From positions 62,001 to 126,000 of the forward strand of contig NZ_BOOZ01000022.1 of assembly GCF_016863495.1 (NCBI RefSeq): a stretch of 64,000 bases of DNA, in the 5' to 3' direction. The notes under the pieces are model-generated. The model had not been told where the DNA came from. It saw only the letters and a list, made by a program, of their open reading frames with translations, and did not search any database. A program made the position numbers and the translations under genes. Below, piece by piece: positions 33,762 through 43,357 of the stretch. This DNA comes from Micromonospora andamanensis. Its GTDB lineage: Bacteria; Actinomycetota; Actinomycetes; Mycobacteriales; Micromonosporaceae. Positions within the stretch are counted from its first letter, which is position 1. Each line of letters starts with the position of its first letter.

Positions 33762-36700
33762 TCAGGAGCGCGGCGGAAGATGCACCAACTGCACCAACCG
33801 GGTACCGCCCCGTCGGGACACCAGCCAACCCCGGCCCGGTGGCAGCGGTCCCGGCCGGACGGTGCCGAGCAGCACCCCCTCGTCGCGGTTGCCGGACATC
33901 ACGATGCCCGGCGTGCTGATCTCCCGAAGCCGCATCAGCACCGGCTCGTAGAGCGCCCGGCTGGCACCACCGGTACGCCTGGCGATGACCACGTGCAGGC
34001 CGATGTCCCGAGCCTGGGGCAGGAACTCCAGCAGCGGCGTCAGCGGATTGCTGCCGGCACCCGCCACCAGGTCGTAGTCGTCGACAAGCACGTACAGGTC
34101 GGGACCCTTCCACCAGTCGCGGGCCCGCAACCGTTCGGCGTTGATGTCCGGCGGTGGCAGCCGGTCACGCATCACCGCGGCCACCTCGGAGATGATGCTC
34201 TCGGTGACCTGCGCGGTCGAGCCGTACCCGATCAGGTGCGGTGTGTCGATGTCCCCGAGCAGGCTACGCCGGTAATCGACGAGAACCAGCCGGGCCTCGG
34301 TCAGCTCGTTGCGGTCGACGATGGTCTGCGCCAGCGCACGCAGGAAGGTGCTCTTACCCGACTCACCGTCGCCGAACAGCATGAAGTGCGGGTCGGCGGC
34401 GAAGTCCACATGCACCGGTTGGAGATCCACCTCGGCGATACCGATGGGGATACCCGGCCGGCCGGTGCTCGGCAGGCTGCCGTACGGCACCACCGGCGGC
34501 AGCAGCCGGATCGGCGGCGCTCCCGGCCCCTGCCAGGCGGCGGCCAGATCGGTGACCAGCTTCCGCGCCCCCTCGGACAGGCTCTCCGCCTCCTGTGCGC
34601 TGTCCGCCCTCGGTAGCGCTGCCAGGAACTGCTGCCCGTCCGGGGTGATCCCCCGACCCGGTGACTTCTCCGGGACGTTCATCGCCGCCCGCCGGTCCAG
34701 GTTGGAGTCACTGGCATCGGCCAGCCGCAACTCCAGCCGGGTGCCGAAGACGTCCCGGACCGCCGGCCGCAGGTCCATCCAGCGACTCGCGGTCACGATC
34801 AGATGGATGCCGAAGGACAACCCACGGTTGGCGATGTCGTTGATCGTCGGTTCCAGGTCCTCGAACTCCGCCCGCAAGGTGGCCCAGCCGTCGATGATCA
34901 GAAAGACGTCGCCGAACGGGTCATCGTCATGCTGACCGTGCCGCCGGGCCCGCCGGTACTCGGCCATCGAGTCCACGCCACGCTCGGCGAACCGCCGCTC
35001 CCGCTCGCCCATCAGCAGTTGCAGTTCGGCGACGGTACGCCGGACCAGGCCGGCGTCCAGGCGGGTCGCCACCGACCCGACGTGGGGCAGGTCGCGCAGC
35101 GACGACAGCGCGCTGCTGCCCAGGTCGAGGCAGTAGACCTGGGCCTCGCGTGGGGTGTGGGTCAGGGCCAGGGAGGTGACGACGGTCCGGAGCAGGGTGC
35201 TCTTGCCGCTCTGCGGACCGCCGACGATCACCGCGTGGCCGGCCGACCCGGCCAGGTCGAACCAGAGCACGTCGCGGCGCTGGTCGAAAGGCTTGTCGAC
35301 GATGCCGACCGCGACCTGCAACTCGCCGAGCAGCCCGGCGTGCGCGACGGTGATGCCCCGGGCGGGATCGGCGGTCATCGGCGGCAGCAGCTGATCCAAC
35401 GTCGGCGGCTCGGCCAGCGGGGGAAGCCACACCTGGTGCGCGGGCTTGCCTCGGCCGGCGAGTCGGCCGACCAGGATGTCGAGCACACTCTCGCCCACCC
35501 CGTCGGCGGGCTCCGGTGCGATCTCCTCCTTCGGCGCACGGCTCACCGGCGGCGCGACATAGCTGGTGGTGTACTCGCGGACCCGGTCCTCGCCGTCGCC
35601 GGCCGCCACCGCCGCCGCGGTCTTGCTCCGATAGACGCCGGAGACGTACGCGGCCTTGAACCGGATCAGCGGCTCGGTACCGAACCGCAGGTAGCCGTGA
35701 CCCGGTGACCGGGGCAGCTCGTACGCGTCGGTGGCCCCCAGCACCACCCGGGACTCCATCGCGGAGAAGGTCCGCAGACCGATCCGGTACGACAGGTGGG
35801 TGTCGAGTCCCCGCAGCCGGCCCTCCTCCAGGCGCTGGCTCGCCAGCAGCAGGTGCACACCGAGGGAGCGACCGACCCGGCCGATCTGCACGAACATGTC
35901 GATGAAGTCGGGCTTCGCGGTCAGCAGCTCGGAGAACTCGTCACAGATGATGAGCAGGCTCGGCAGCGGAGACAGCGGTGCGCCCGCCGCCCGCGCCTTC
36001 TCGTAGTCACGCTGGGAGGCGTAGTTGCCGGCCGCGCGGAGCAACTCCTGCCGACGGACCAGCTCGCCGTTGATGGAGTCGGTCATCCGGTCGACCAGGG
36101 GCAGTTCGTCGGCCAGGTTGGTGATCACCGCGCTGGTGTGCGGCAGGCCGTCCAGCCGGGTGAAGGTGGCGCCACCCTTGAAGTCGACGAGCACGAAGTT
36201 GAGGCTCTCCGAGGAGTGCGTGGCCGCCAACGCCAGCACCAGGGTGCGCAGCAGCTCGGACTTGCCGGAACCGGTAGCGCCGATGAGCAGCCCGTGCGGG
36301 CCCATCCCGTCCTGCGCCGACTCCTTGAGGTCCAGCTCCACCGGCCCGCCGTCGGCACCCACCCCGATCGGCACCCGCAGCTTGTCGCGGTTGGGGCGTG
36401 GCTGCCATGCCCGGTCGACGTCGAACTCGTACGGATCGCCGATGTCGAGCAACTCGGCCAGCCCCAGCTCGGTGGTCAGCGGAGTGTCGCCGCCACCCCG
36501 GGAGGCGGCGGACAGGCGTAGCGGGGCCAGTTGCATGGCCAACGCCTCCAGCTCGGCGACCCGGCAGTCGTCGGCCCGGCCGATCTCGGCCTGACCATCC
36601 ACCGTCACGCTGTGCAGCCGACGTTCCGCGGTGACCTCGAGCACCAGGCGCGCCCGATCCAGCAGGCGCGGCGCTGGAGTGGACAGGTCGAGCAGGGTGA

Positions 36701-37724
36701 CGCCCTCAACCCCGCCCTCGGTCATCAGGTGGTCCGAACCGGCGGTGTCGCCGCCGTCGATGACCACAAGCACATGCGGCCCGGCGACCTGGGGCGTACC
36801 GCCACTGGCGTTGAACCGCGGCCGACTGGCCAGCACGTCGTCGAGCATCGCCTCCAGGCCGGTGACCGAGGGCGCCACCAGACGCAACTGGCCGAGCGCG
36901 TCGGTGCGCGACGGGTGCAGGGCGTGCGGCAGCCACTTCGTCCACTCCCAGTCGGCCCGCCGGTCCGGCGCCGCGCAGATCGCGACGAGCATGTCGTCGG
37001 GCGCGTGGAACGCTGTCGCCTGGGCGAGCACCGCCCGGACCATGCCCCGGGCGGCGTCGACGTCACCGCGCAGATGCACCCGGGCGAATCCGTTCAGGGC
37101 CATGGTCACCGGCAGGTCCGGCACCTCGCCGTAGGTGGTGAGGAACCGGCGCAGCGCGAGCGCGCACATCGGCTCCAGCTTCTCCAGCGAGGTGGCCGGT
37201 GGCGGCACCAGCGGAGTCGCCAGCTCCTGCGGCCCGAGACCGATGCGTACGGTGGCGAAATCCACATCGCCGCGACGGCGCTCCCACAGCCGGGGACCGA
37301 GCGGGAGGGACCAGAGGACGTCCGGGTCCGGGTGCCGGTAGAAGGCCGCCTCCCGTTGCTTACGGATCGTCTTGAGTACGCGGCGCCGCTGACGGGACAG
37401 GTGCGTCATGTACTCGCGGCGCTTCTGCAGCATCTCCTGCTTGCCCGGTCCGCCCGAGTTGTTGGTCAGCTGCGACCCGAGCATCCCGATGGCCGAGAGT
37501 CCGAAGAGGCCACCTGTGACGTAGCCGAGGGTCGACCCGCCCCGACCGGCGAACATCAGGGCCATCGCGAACGAGCCGGCGAGCATCGGCAGCAGCATCA
37601 GCATCTGCCCCCACGCCTTACCGCTCGGTGCGGGCACCTCGGGCGGCGCGTCCAGCAGCACTTCGCCGGAGGGATACTCCGGCTCCGGCTGGCGGGCGGG
37701 TCGCTTGACGACCACCGTGCTCAC
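33762..37724 (-). CDS. eccC: Type VII secretion motor ATPase EccC (fused EccCa-EccCb)
   Basis: A 1320-residue FtsK/SpoIIIE-type ATPase, the energy source and substrate receptor of the ESX system. Two membrane helices lie near residues 35-85 (MLMLLPMLAGSFAMALMFAG). Three ATPase domains follow: Walker A GATGSGKSE (about residue 483) with Walker B LLIICDEFSELL, Walker A GGPQSGKST (about 836) with FLIIDGWATL, and Walker A GDGESGKST (about 1118) with YVLVDDYDLV. All three keep the Lys. The start is the GTG at 37724 with GGAGG eight bases upstream; a longer frame has no such site. It is divergent from eccD, sharing a 141-base promoter region. Confidence 0.95.
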   Translation of the reverse strand: MSTVVVKRPARQPEPEYPSGEVLLDAPPEVPAPSGKAWGQMLMLLPMLAGSFAMALMFAGRGGSTLGYVTGGLFGLSAIGMLGSQLTNNSGGPGKQEMLQKRREYMTHLSRQRRRVLKTIRKQREAAFYRHPDPDVLWSLPLGPRLWERRRGDVDFATVRIGLGPQELATPLVPPPATSLEKLEPMCALALRRFLTTYGEVPDLPVTMALNGFARVHLRGDVDAARGMVRAVLAQATAFHAPDDMLVAICAAPDRRADWEWTKWLPHALHPSRTDALGQLRLVAPSVTGLEAMLDDVLASRPRFNASGGTPQVAGPHVLVVIDGGDTAGSDHLMTEGGVEGVTLLDLSTPAPRLLDRARLVLEVTAERRLHSVTVDGQAEIGRADDCRVAELEALAMQLAPLRLSAASRGGGDTPLTTELGLAELLDIGDPYEFDVDRAWQPRPNRDKLRVPIGVGADGGPVELDLKESAQDGMGPHGLLIGATGSGKSELLRTLVLALAATHSSESLNFVLVDFKGGATFTRLDGLPHTSAVITNLADELPLVDRMTDSINGELVRRQELLRAAGNYASQRDYEKARAAGAPLSPLPSLLIICDEFSELLTAKPDFIDMFVQIGRVGRSLGVHLLLASQRLEEGRLRGLDTHLSYRIGLRTFSAMESRVVLGATDAYELPRSPGHGYLRFGTEPLIRFKAAYVSGVYRSKTAAAVAAGDGEDRVREYTTSYVAPPVSRAPKEEIAPEPADGVGESVLDILVGRLAGRGKPAHQVWLPPLAEPPTLDQLLPPMTADPARGITVAHAGLLGELQVAVGIVDKPFDQRRDVLWFDLAGSAGHAVIVGGPQSGKSTLLRTVVTSLALTHTPREAQVYCLDLGSSALSSLRDLPHVGSVATRLDAGLVRRTVAELQLLMGERERRFAERGVDSMAEYRRARRHGQHDDDPFGDVFLIIDGWATLRAEFEDLEPTINDIANRGLSFGIHLIVTASRWMDLRPAVRDVFGTRLELRLADASDSNLDRRAAMNVPEKSPGRGITPDGQQFLAALPRADSAQEAESLSEGARKLVTDLAAAWQGPGAPPIRLLPPVVPYGSLPSTGRPGIPIGIAEVDLQPVHVDFAADPHFMLFGDGESGKSTFLRALAQTIVDRNELTEARLVLVDYRRSLLGDIDTPHLIGYGSTAQVTESIISEVAAVMRDRLPPPDINAERLRARDWWKGPDLYVLVDDYDLVAGAGSNPLTPLLEFLPQARDIGLHVVIARRTGGASRALYEPVLMRLREISTPGIVMSGNRDEGVLLGTVRPGPLPPGRGWLVSRRGGTRLVQLVHLPPRS

Positions 37725-37865
37725 GTGACAGACCTCCGTCGTCTCTCCTGGGTCTGGTGCGCCGCGGTGAACCGCCCCCCGCGTCACCGGCACATGGTAG
37801 GTAGCCTTTGCCCGTCAGGACAGCCGCGGGCCCGCCGGCCCGCTCCTCGTACCGAGGGGTCGTCA

Positions 37866-39254
37866 GTGGTCACCCAGGCCGGAACCGGACTCGCGCGCAT
37901 CGCCGTCGTCGCACCCAACCGACGGTTGGACCTCGCCCTGCCCGAGCACCTGCCGCTCGTCGGGCTGCTACCCGCCGTGCTGCGGCAGGCCGACGAGGAA
38001 CCATCGGACGGCACCAGCCACGGTGGTTGGATACTGCGGCGCAGCGACGGCAGCGCTATCGATCTGACCCGTACGCTCGCCGCCCAGAACGTCCGCGACG
38101 GTGAGACGCTGCACCTGGTGCCGCGGCGTACCGAATGGCCGGAACTGGCGTACGACGACCTGATGGAGGCCGTCGCCGACGGCGCCCGACGGCGCGGGGT
38201 GGCCTGGAGCCCGTTCGCGACCCGGCTGACCGGTCTGATCGTGGCCGGCGTGCTGCTGCTGCTCGGCCTTGTCGTGATCGTGACATCCGAGCAGCCCGGC
38301 TGGCTCGGCGGCGCGGTGGCCCTCGGCGCGGCCGGTCTGTTGCTGGTCTGCGGGATCGTGCTGTCCCGGGCGATGGCCGACTCCCTCGCCGGCGCGGTCG
38401 TCGCCGCCGCGGGTCTGCCGTACGCCTTCGTCGGCGGCGTGCTGGTGATCGGCACCGGCGAGTCGGTCTGGGCGCTGGGCGCCCCGCACGTACTGCTCGG
38501 CTCCGCCGTGCTGCTGCTGTCCGGGCTGCTCGGGCTGCTCGGCGTGGGCGACGCGACGAGGGTCTTCGTGGCCGCGGTCTTCGTCGGTTTCTGGGGCATG
38601 GTCGGCGGGTTGATCGCCCTCGGCTCCATGGACGCCGCACAGGGCAGTGCGATAGTGGTCGGTGCCGTGGTGCTGCTGTTGCCGGCCATGCCGCTGCTCT
38701 CCGTACGGCTCGGAAAGATGCCGATGCCGGCGTTGCCGCGTACCGCCGCGGACCTGCTCCGCGACGAGCCGCAGCCGAAGCGGGAAGTGATCTACCAGGC
38801 CACCGCCCGAGCCGACGAGGTCTTCACCGGCATGATCTTCGGGGCGTTCGTCGTAACCATCGCCGGCCTGATCGTCCTCACCGCGACCGGCACGCTCTCC
38901 GCGCTGCTGCTCGCCGGCATCATCTCGCTCGGCTACCTGCTGCGCGCCCGACTGGTCTCGACGGTCCGGCACCGGGTACCGATGCTCGCCGTCGGTCTGG
39001 TGGGCCTGGGTCTGCTGCCCCTGGTCGGTGCGGCCCACGCGTCGACCGGGGCCCGGGTGCTGGCCGTGTTGCCGGTGGCGCTGGTCGCGGCCGGGTTGTC
39101 GGCCGCAGCCGGGCTCGCCTACAGCCGGCGCGCCCCGTCTCCCCGACTGGCCCGGCTCGGCGACATGTTCGACATCCTGCTCCAGTTGGCCGTGGTGCCT
39201 GTGGCGTGCAGCGTGCTCGGCCTGTACGCCTTCATGCGCGCCATCAACGGCTGA
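37866..39254 (+). CDS. eccD: Type VII secretion channel protein EccD
   Basis: A 462-residue membrane protein. The N-terminal ~90 residues form the ubiquitin-like (YukD-type) domain (LARIAVVAPNRRLDLALPEH, DLTRTLAAQNVRDGETLHLV). Eleven hydrophobic helices follow from residue 119, ending in MFDILLQLAVVPVACSVLGL. EccD dimers form most of the ESX inner-membrane channel. The start is GTG at 37866 with GAGGGG upstream. An open frame continues upstream in phase, but it lies antisense to eccC and is not coding. The gene converges on the first immunity-type gene with only nine bases between stop codons. Confidence 0.9.
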   Translation: MVTQAGTGLARIAVVAPNRRLDLALPEHLPLVGLLPAVLRQADEEPSDGTSHGGWILRRSDGSAIDLTRTLAAQNVRDGETLHLVPRRTEWPELAYDDLMEAVADGARRRGVAWSPFATRLTGLIVAGVLLLLGLVVIVTSEQPGWLGGAVALGAAGLLLVCGIVLSRAMADSLAGAVVAAAGLPYAFVGGVLVIGTGESVWALGAPHVLLGSAVLLLSGLLGLLGVGDATRVFVAAVFVGFWGMVGGLIALGSMDAAQGSAIVVGAVVLLLPAMPLLSVRLGKMPMPALPRTAADLLRDEPQPKREVIYQATARADEVFTGMIFGAFVVTIAGLIVLTATGTLSALLLAGIISLGYLLRARLVSTVRHRVPMLAVGLVGLGLLPLVGAAHASTGARVLAVLPVALVAAGLSAAAGLAYSRRAPSPRLARLGDMFDILLQLAVVPVACSVLGLYAFMRAING

Positions 39255-39263
39255 GGGGCTGCC

Positions 39264-40010
39264 TCACCAGTCGCGGTCGCTGGCCTCGGACATCTCGTTA
39301 CCTCTGATCAGGTTGACGATTGCGGAGTCGATGTCCGGGCCGACGAAGAAGTCGTCGGCCCAGTGCAGCATGAACACACGCCCCCGCGCGTCGGCGACCA
39401 ACTCGGACGGCCCGTCCTCGTTGTTGCCGATCGGAAAGACAGGATTCTCGAAGTCCTCGGCGAATCCGCGCGCTTTGTCCGTGACGACGCCGCCCAAGGT
39501 GGGGAAGAAATGGCTGGTGAAGCCGCCGTATAGCTGACCGGGTATATCGATCTGCGGCAGCTCCAGGCCGCCGAACTCGATCAGTGCCGCCCGGACGACT
39601 GGTGGACACTCCAGCCCGGCCAGTTCGTCAGCGAAGCTGACCATCCAGTGGTCTACACCGGTGCTGTTGTCGCGGCCGGGAAACCACCCAGCCCGGTCCA
39701 GTACCTGTCGCACATCAGGCGGAAAGCGACCCTCGGCTGTGCGATAGAGTGCGTAATCTTCGGCCACCATGGGTGCGGACAATGCGGTCCATTGGGAAAC
39801 CTCACCGGTTTCGCGGTCGATGACCGCTCGGGGATATCCCGTCGACGGTGGCGGCACAGGTACGCCGTCGACGACGGCTGTTTCCGGCAGCACGCGCCAG
39901 ACGACGTAGCCGAGGTCGAACTCGTACAGATCCACTTCGGGTGCCGGCCCCGGCTTGCCCGAACTGGCCCATTCGCGGGCGATGGCCAGGGCCTCGTCGC
40001 GGCTGATCAT
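39264..40010 (-). CDS. YrhB-SUKH-3 fusion immunity-type protein, copy 1
   Basis: A 248-residue cytosolic protein of two immunity-type domains. Residues 1-100 match YrhB-like (Imm35-type) domains: an initial helix ISRDEALAIAREWA, the strand EFDLGYVVWRV and RAVIDRETGEVSQW. Residues 115-240 are a SUKH-3 domain (AGWFPGRDNSTGVDHW, GRVFMLHWADDFFVGPDIDSAI). Fusing two immunity folds suggests protection against more than one toxin, or a combined binding surface. It is the promoter-distal member of three tandem paralogues inserted between eccD and eccB, on the strand opposite to both. Its N-terminal half is almost identical to that of copy 3. Confidence 0.82.
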   Translation of the reverse strand: MISRDEALAIAREWASSGKPGPAPEVDLYEFDLGYVVWRVLPETAVVDGVPVPPPSTGYPRAVIDRETGEVSQWTALSAPMVAEDYALYRTAEGRFPPDVRQVLDRAGWFPGRDNSTGVDHWMVSFADELAGLECPPVVRAALIEFGGLELPQIDIPGQLYGGFTSHFFPTLGGVVTDKARGFAEDFENPVFPIGNNEDGPSELVADARGRVFMLHWADDFFVGPDIDSAIVNLIRGNEMSEASDRDW

Positions 40011-40077
40011 CGAAGGACTCCTCGGGCGGCCCTCTCAGCGGAAGGCGGCCACGGGCGGCTGCCGGGGGTGGGGGTGT
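40011..40077. repeat. Inter-copy spacer repeat 1
   Basis: A 67-base spacer between immunity copies 1 and 2. It is nearly identical in sequence and identical in length to the spacer at 40819-40885. It holds the ribosome-binding site of copy 1 (GGAGTCCTTCG on the minus strand) and a G/C-rich stretch. The match shows that copies 2 and 3 arose by duplication of a gene-plus-spacer unit. Confidence 0.8.
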
Positions 40078-40818
40078 TCACCAGTCGCGGTCGCTGGCCT
40101 CAGCCATCGGGCCACCTCGGATCAGCTTGACGATGGCGGAGTCGATGTCCGGGCCGACGAAGAAGTCGTCGGCCCAGTGCAGCATGAACACGCGCCCCTG
40201 CGCGTCGGCGACCAGCTCGGACGGCCCGTCCTCATTGTTGCCGATCGGAAAGACCGGGTTGTCGAACTCCTCGGCGAAGTCCCGGGCCGCGTCCGTGACC
40301 ACGCCACCCCGAGTGGGGTGGATGAAGCTCATGAAGCCGCCGCCTGGACGGCCGCTCCGACCGAACTGAGGCAGCCGCAGGCCGCCGAATTCCACAAGTG
40401 CGGCGCGTACGACGGGTGAGCATGCGAGCCCGGCCAGTTCGTCGGCGAAGCGAACCATCCAGTGATCGACTGCCGCACTGGCATCACGGCCAGGGAACCA
40501 ACCGGCCTGCTCCAGCACGTACCGCACGTCGGGAGGGAAGCGCCCCTCGGCGGCCCGGCGCTGCGCGTACCGCTCGGCGATGGTCTGCCACGGCAGCGAG
40601 GGCCACTGGGAGACCTCGCCGCTCTCTCGGTCGATGACGGCTCGGGGATACCCGGTGGACGGGGGCGGCAAGGGTGGACCACTGGTCGCGGCGGCGACCG
40701 GTTCGACCAGACAGGCGACGTAACCGAGGTCGAATTCGAACAGGGTCACGTCGAATGCAACCCGGCGCTCGTCGGCCCACTCGCGGGCGATGGTCAGGGC
40801 CTCGTCGCGGCTGATCAT
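40078..40818 (-). CDS. YrhB-SUKH-3 fusion immunity-type protein, copy 2
   Basis: A 246-residue paralogue of copies 1 and 3 with the same two-domain layout. Its N-terminal YrhB-like domain is the most divergent of the three (EWADERRVAFDVTLFEFDLG, ATSGPPLPPPSTGYPRAVID). Its SUKH-3 domain (GGFMSFIHPTRGGVVTDAAR, VFMLHWADDFFVGPDIDSAI) is close to that of copy 3. Different N-terminal and shared C-terminal sequences suggest that the YrhB half decides specificity; this is an inference. Confidence 0.82.
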   Translation of the reverse strand: MISRDEALTIAREWADERRVAFDVTLFEFDLGYVACLVEPVAAATSGPPLPPPSTGYPRAVIDRESGEVSQWPSLPWQTIAERYAQRRAAEGRFPPDVRYVLEQAGWFPGRDASAAVDHWMVRFADELAGLACSPVVRAALVEFGGLRLPQFGRSGRPGGGFMSFIHPTRGGVVTDAARDFAEEFDNPVFPIGNNEDGPSELVADAQGRVFMLHWADDFFVGPDIDSAIVKLIRGGPMAEASDRDW

Positions 40819-40885
40819 CGAAGGACTCCTGGGGTGGCCCTTTCAGCGGAAGGCGGCCAAGGGCGGCTGCCGGGGGTGGGGCTGT
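40819..40885. repeat. Inter-copy spacer repeat 2
   Basis: The second copy of the 67-base spacer, between immunity copies 2 and 3. It differs from 40011-40077 at only a few positions. Confidence 0.8.
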
Positions 40886-41632
40886 TCACCAGTCGCGGTC
40901 GCTGGCCTCAGCCATCGGGCCACCTCGGATCAGCTTGACGATTGCGGAATCGATGTCCGGGCCGACGAAGAAATCGTCAGCCCAGTGCAGCATGAAAACC
41001 CGCCCCTGCGCGTCGATAACCAGTTCGGACGGCCCGTCCTCGTTGTTGCCAATCGGGTAGACCGGGTTGTCGAACTCCTCGGCGAACTCGCGGGCCGCCT
41101 CCGTGACAACACCGCCCACCGTGGGGTGGATGAAGCTCATGAAGCCGCCGCCCAGGCGTCCACTCCGGCCGAACTGAGGCAGTTGTAGGCCACCAAATTC
41201 GACAAGCGCGACCCGGGCGAGGGGTGAGCATTCGAGCCCGGCCAGTTCGTCGGCGAAGCGGACCATCCAGTGGTTCACTGCGGAAGACACGTCTCGGCCG
41301 GGAAACCAGCCTGCCCGGTCCAACACGTATCGCACATCAGGCGGAAAGCGACCCTCGGCTGCGCGATTGAGTGCGTAATCTTCGGCCACCATGGGTGCGG
41401 ACAATGCGGTCCATTGGGAAACCTCACCGGTTTCGCGGTCGATGACCGCTCGGGGATATCCCGTCGACGGTGGCGGCACAGGTACGCCGTCGACGACGGC
41501 TGTTTCCGGCAGCACGCGCCAGACGACGTAGCCGAGGTCGAACTCGTACAGATCCACTTCGGGTGCGGGCCCTGGCTTGCCCGAACTGGCCCATTCGCGG
41601 GCGATGGCCAGGGCCTCGTCGCGGCTGATCAT
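40886..41632 (-). CDS. YrhB-SUKH-3 fusion immunity-type protein, copy 3 (mosaic)
   Basis: A 248-residue paralogue, the first in the direction of transcription. From its start to about residue 88 it is virtually identical to copy 1, and the DNA from about 41370 to 41653 matches 39748-40031 with only two or three differences, silent changes included. After that point it follows copy 2 instead (SGRLGGGFMSFIHPTVGGVV, LIRGGPMAEASDRDW). It is thus a chimaera of the two, the product of unequal crossing-over or gene conversion. The 141-base upstream region shared divergently with eccB should hold the promoter of the triplet. Confidence 0.82.
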   Translation of the reverse strand: MISRDEALAIAREWASSGKPGPAPEVDLYEFDLGYVVWRVLPETAVVDGVPVPPPSTGYPRAVIDRETGEVSQWTALSAPMVAEDYALNRAAEGRFPPDVRYVLDRAGWFPGRDVSSAVNHWMVRFADELAGLECSPLARVALVEFGGLQLPQFGRSGRLGGGFMSFIHPTVGGVVTEAAREFAEEFDNPVYPIGNNEDGPSELVIDAQGRVFMLHWADDFFVGPDIDSAIVKLIRGGPMAEASDRDW

Positions 41633-41773
41633 CGAAGGACTCCTCGGGCTGCCGTCGTCGGTCCCGCCGGCCGACGCCGGATGCGGGCACCGGGCGGCTC
41701 GACGCCGTGCCTATGGTAGGCACCGCGGTCCGGAGTTCGTGACCGTGCCGGCGTACGCCAGGGGAGGGGTGCC

Positions 41774-43201
41774 ATGCCGTCGCGGCGGGACCAGGTCCAG
41801 TCATACCAGTTCTTCGTCCAGCGGATGACTTCCGCGCTGGTGGCGCGCGAGCCCGATCCGGAGTCTGCGCCGTTCCGCCGGCTGGGTGGCGCCGGTTTCG
41901 CCAGCGTCATGGTGGCCGTGCTCTGTCTGGCGGCGGTGGGGGTGTACGGCCTGTTGCGTCCCGGCGGCGCGACCAAGTGGAAGGAGGGCGGTGCGGTCAT
42001 CCTGGAAAAGGAGACCGGCACCCGCTACCTGTACCGGGAGGGTCGGCTGCACCCGGTGCTCAACTACGCCTCCGCCCTGCTGGCCATGGAAACGGCGGCA
42101 CCAACCATTTCGGTCTCCCGGAATTCGCTTGTCGGCACCCCGCGTGGGCCCCGCATCGGCATTCCGTTCGCCCCGGACGCGCTGCCCCCGGCCGGTCGTA
42201 TCCTGGACGGGCCGTGGACGCTCTGCACCCAGCCGGCCCGGAACGCGGCCGGCGGCATCGTCGCCACCACAGTGCTCACCGTCGGGCGGGCACCTGGTGG
42301 CGGGCGGGAGCCGGGTGACAGCGCACTGCTGGTCCGCGACCGCAAGACAGAACGGTTGCATCTGGTGTGGCACGACCATCGGTACGAGATCCGCAGCGAG
42401 AAGATCGTGCTGGAGGGCCTCACCATGAGCGCCGAGCCGGTGGTGGAGGTCGGTGGGGCGTGGCTCAACGCGCTGCCCGCCGGAGAGCCGATCGCGCCCC
42501 GACGGGTGGCCGACCGGGGGACACCTTCGGCCGCGTTGCCGGATGCCCGCGTCGGTCAGGTTTTTGTCGTGGAGAGCCAGGGCGGCAGCCGTCAGTACTA
42601 CCTCGCCGAACGGTCGAGGCTGGTGCCGCTCACCCCGCTCCAGGCGGACGTGGTGCTGGCCGACGGGGAGACGCAGTTGGCGTACCCGGGAGAGGCGAGG
42701 CCCTACCCGATCGAACTGGCCGCCGGCGCCGCTGCCGCCGCGCCCAAGGCGGCGCCGCCGGCCCAGGGACGCCATCGTGCGCCGGAGCAGCGGCCGGAGA
42801 TCGCCCGGCTGGCCGGCGACCAGCCGGCGATCTGCGCGGCCTACCAACCGGGCGCGGACGAGCCGACGCTGCTGCTCGACGCGCAGGTCCAACCGGTGCG
42901 TGAACCGGTACGCACCGGTGAGCAGGCAGGTGACGGCATCCCGCTCGCCGATCGGGTCGTCATCGAGCCGGGCTACGGTGTCCTGGTCGCCGCGGTCTCC
43001 TCCCCCGACCAGGAGACGGGCACCCTCAACCTGGTCACCGACCTTGGCCACCGCTATCCGCTGGCCTCCGAGGGCGTACCCGCAATCCTCGGCTACCCGG
43101 GTGTGCAACCGGTACGGCTGCCCGCCAGCCTGGTGGTTCGGCTGCCCGCGGGCCCCGTACTCGATCCGACGACGGCGAAACTCGCGCTCGACCCGGAGTG
43201 A
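41774..43201 (+). CDS. eccB: Type VII secretion protein EccB
   Basis: A 475-residue protein with a short cytosolic N-terminus (MPSRRDQVQSYQFFVQRMTS), a single membrane helix at about residues 43-62 (ASVMVAVLCLAAVGVYGLL) and a large extracytoplasmic domain. Conserved EccB elements are GTRYLYREGRLHPVLNYASALL and the two cysteines DGPWTLC and QPAICAAY, likely a disulfide pair. EccB contacts EccC and mycosin at the centre of the complex. The ATG has an excellent GGGGAGGGG upstream. It begins a co-directional stretch that continues with the two WXG100 genes. Confidence 0.92.
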   Translation: MPSRRDQVQSYQFFVQRMTSALVAREPDPESAPFRRLGGAGFASVMVAVLCLAAVGVYGLLRPGGATKWKEGGAVILEKETGTRYLYREGRLHPVLNYASALLAMETAAPTISVSRNSLVGTPRGPRIGIPFAPDALPPAGRILDGPWTLCTQPARNAAGGIVATTVLTVGRAPGGGREPGDSALLVRDRKTERLHLVWHDHRYEIRSEKIVLEGLTMSAEPVVEVGGAWLNALPAGEPIAPRRVADRGTPSAALPDARVGQVFVVESQGGSRQYYLAERSRLVPLTPLQADVVLADGETQLAYPGEARPYPIELAAGAAAAAPKAAPPAQGRHRAPEQRPEIARLAGDQPAICAAYQPGADEPTLLLDAQVQPVREPVRTGEQAGDGIPLADRVVIEPGYGVLVAAVSSPDQETGTLNLVTDLGHRYPLASEGVPAILGYPGVQPVRLPASLVVRLPAGPVLDPTTAKLALDPE

Positions 43202-43308
43202 CCTGACCAGCCACAATGGAAACGCGGAACGAGTAGCGGTCTAGCGCGGGCTGGACACGACCCGTTACCGTTCGTACGACGATGGTGCGCGAGCACCGAC
43301 TGACAGGA

Positions 43309-43328
43309 CGCCCCGGTGAATCGGGGCG
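43309..43328 (+). terminator. Hairpin between eccB and the WXG100 pair
   Basis: A 7-bp perfect stem (CGCCCCG/CGGGGCG) with a six-base loop, about 110 bases after eccB and 30 before the first WXG100 gene. A smaller hairpin (GGTGC/GCACC) precedes it at 43284-43297. It could be an attenuator or partial terminator that lets the secreted pair be expressed at a different level, or a 5' stabiliser of the esx message. Confidence 0.4.
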
Positions 43329-43357
43329 ATCAATTGAGGACGGGGGTGACTTCCGCC

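Noticed and set aside
36531..37865. In-frame upstream extension of eccD
   Set aside because: It lies antisense to eccC. EccD homology starts at the GTG at 37866, which has its own ribosome-binding site.
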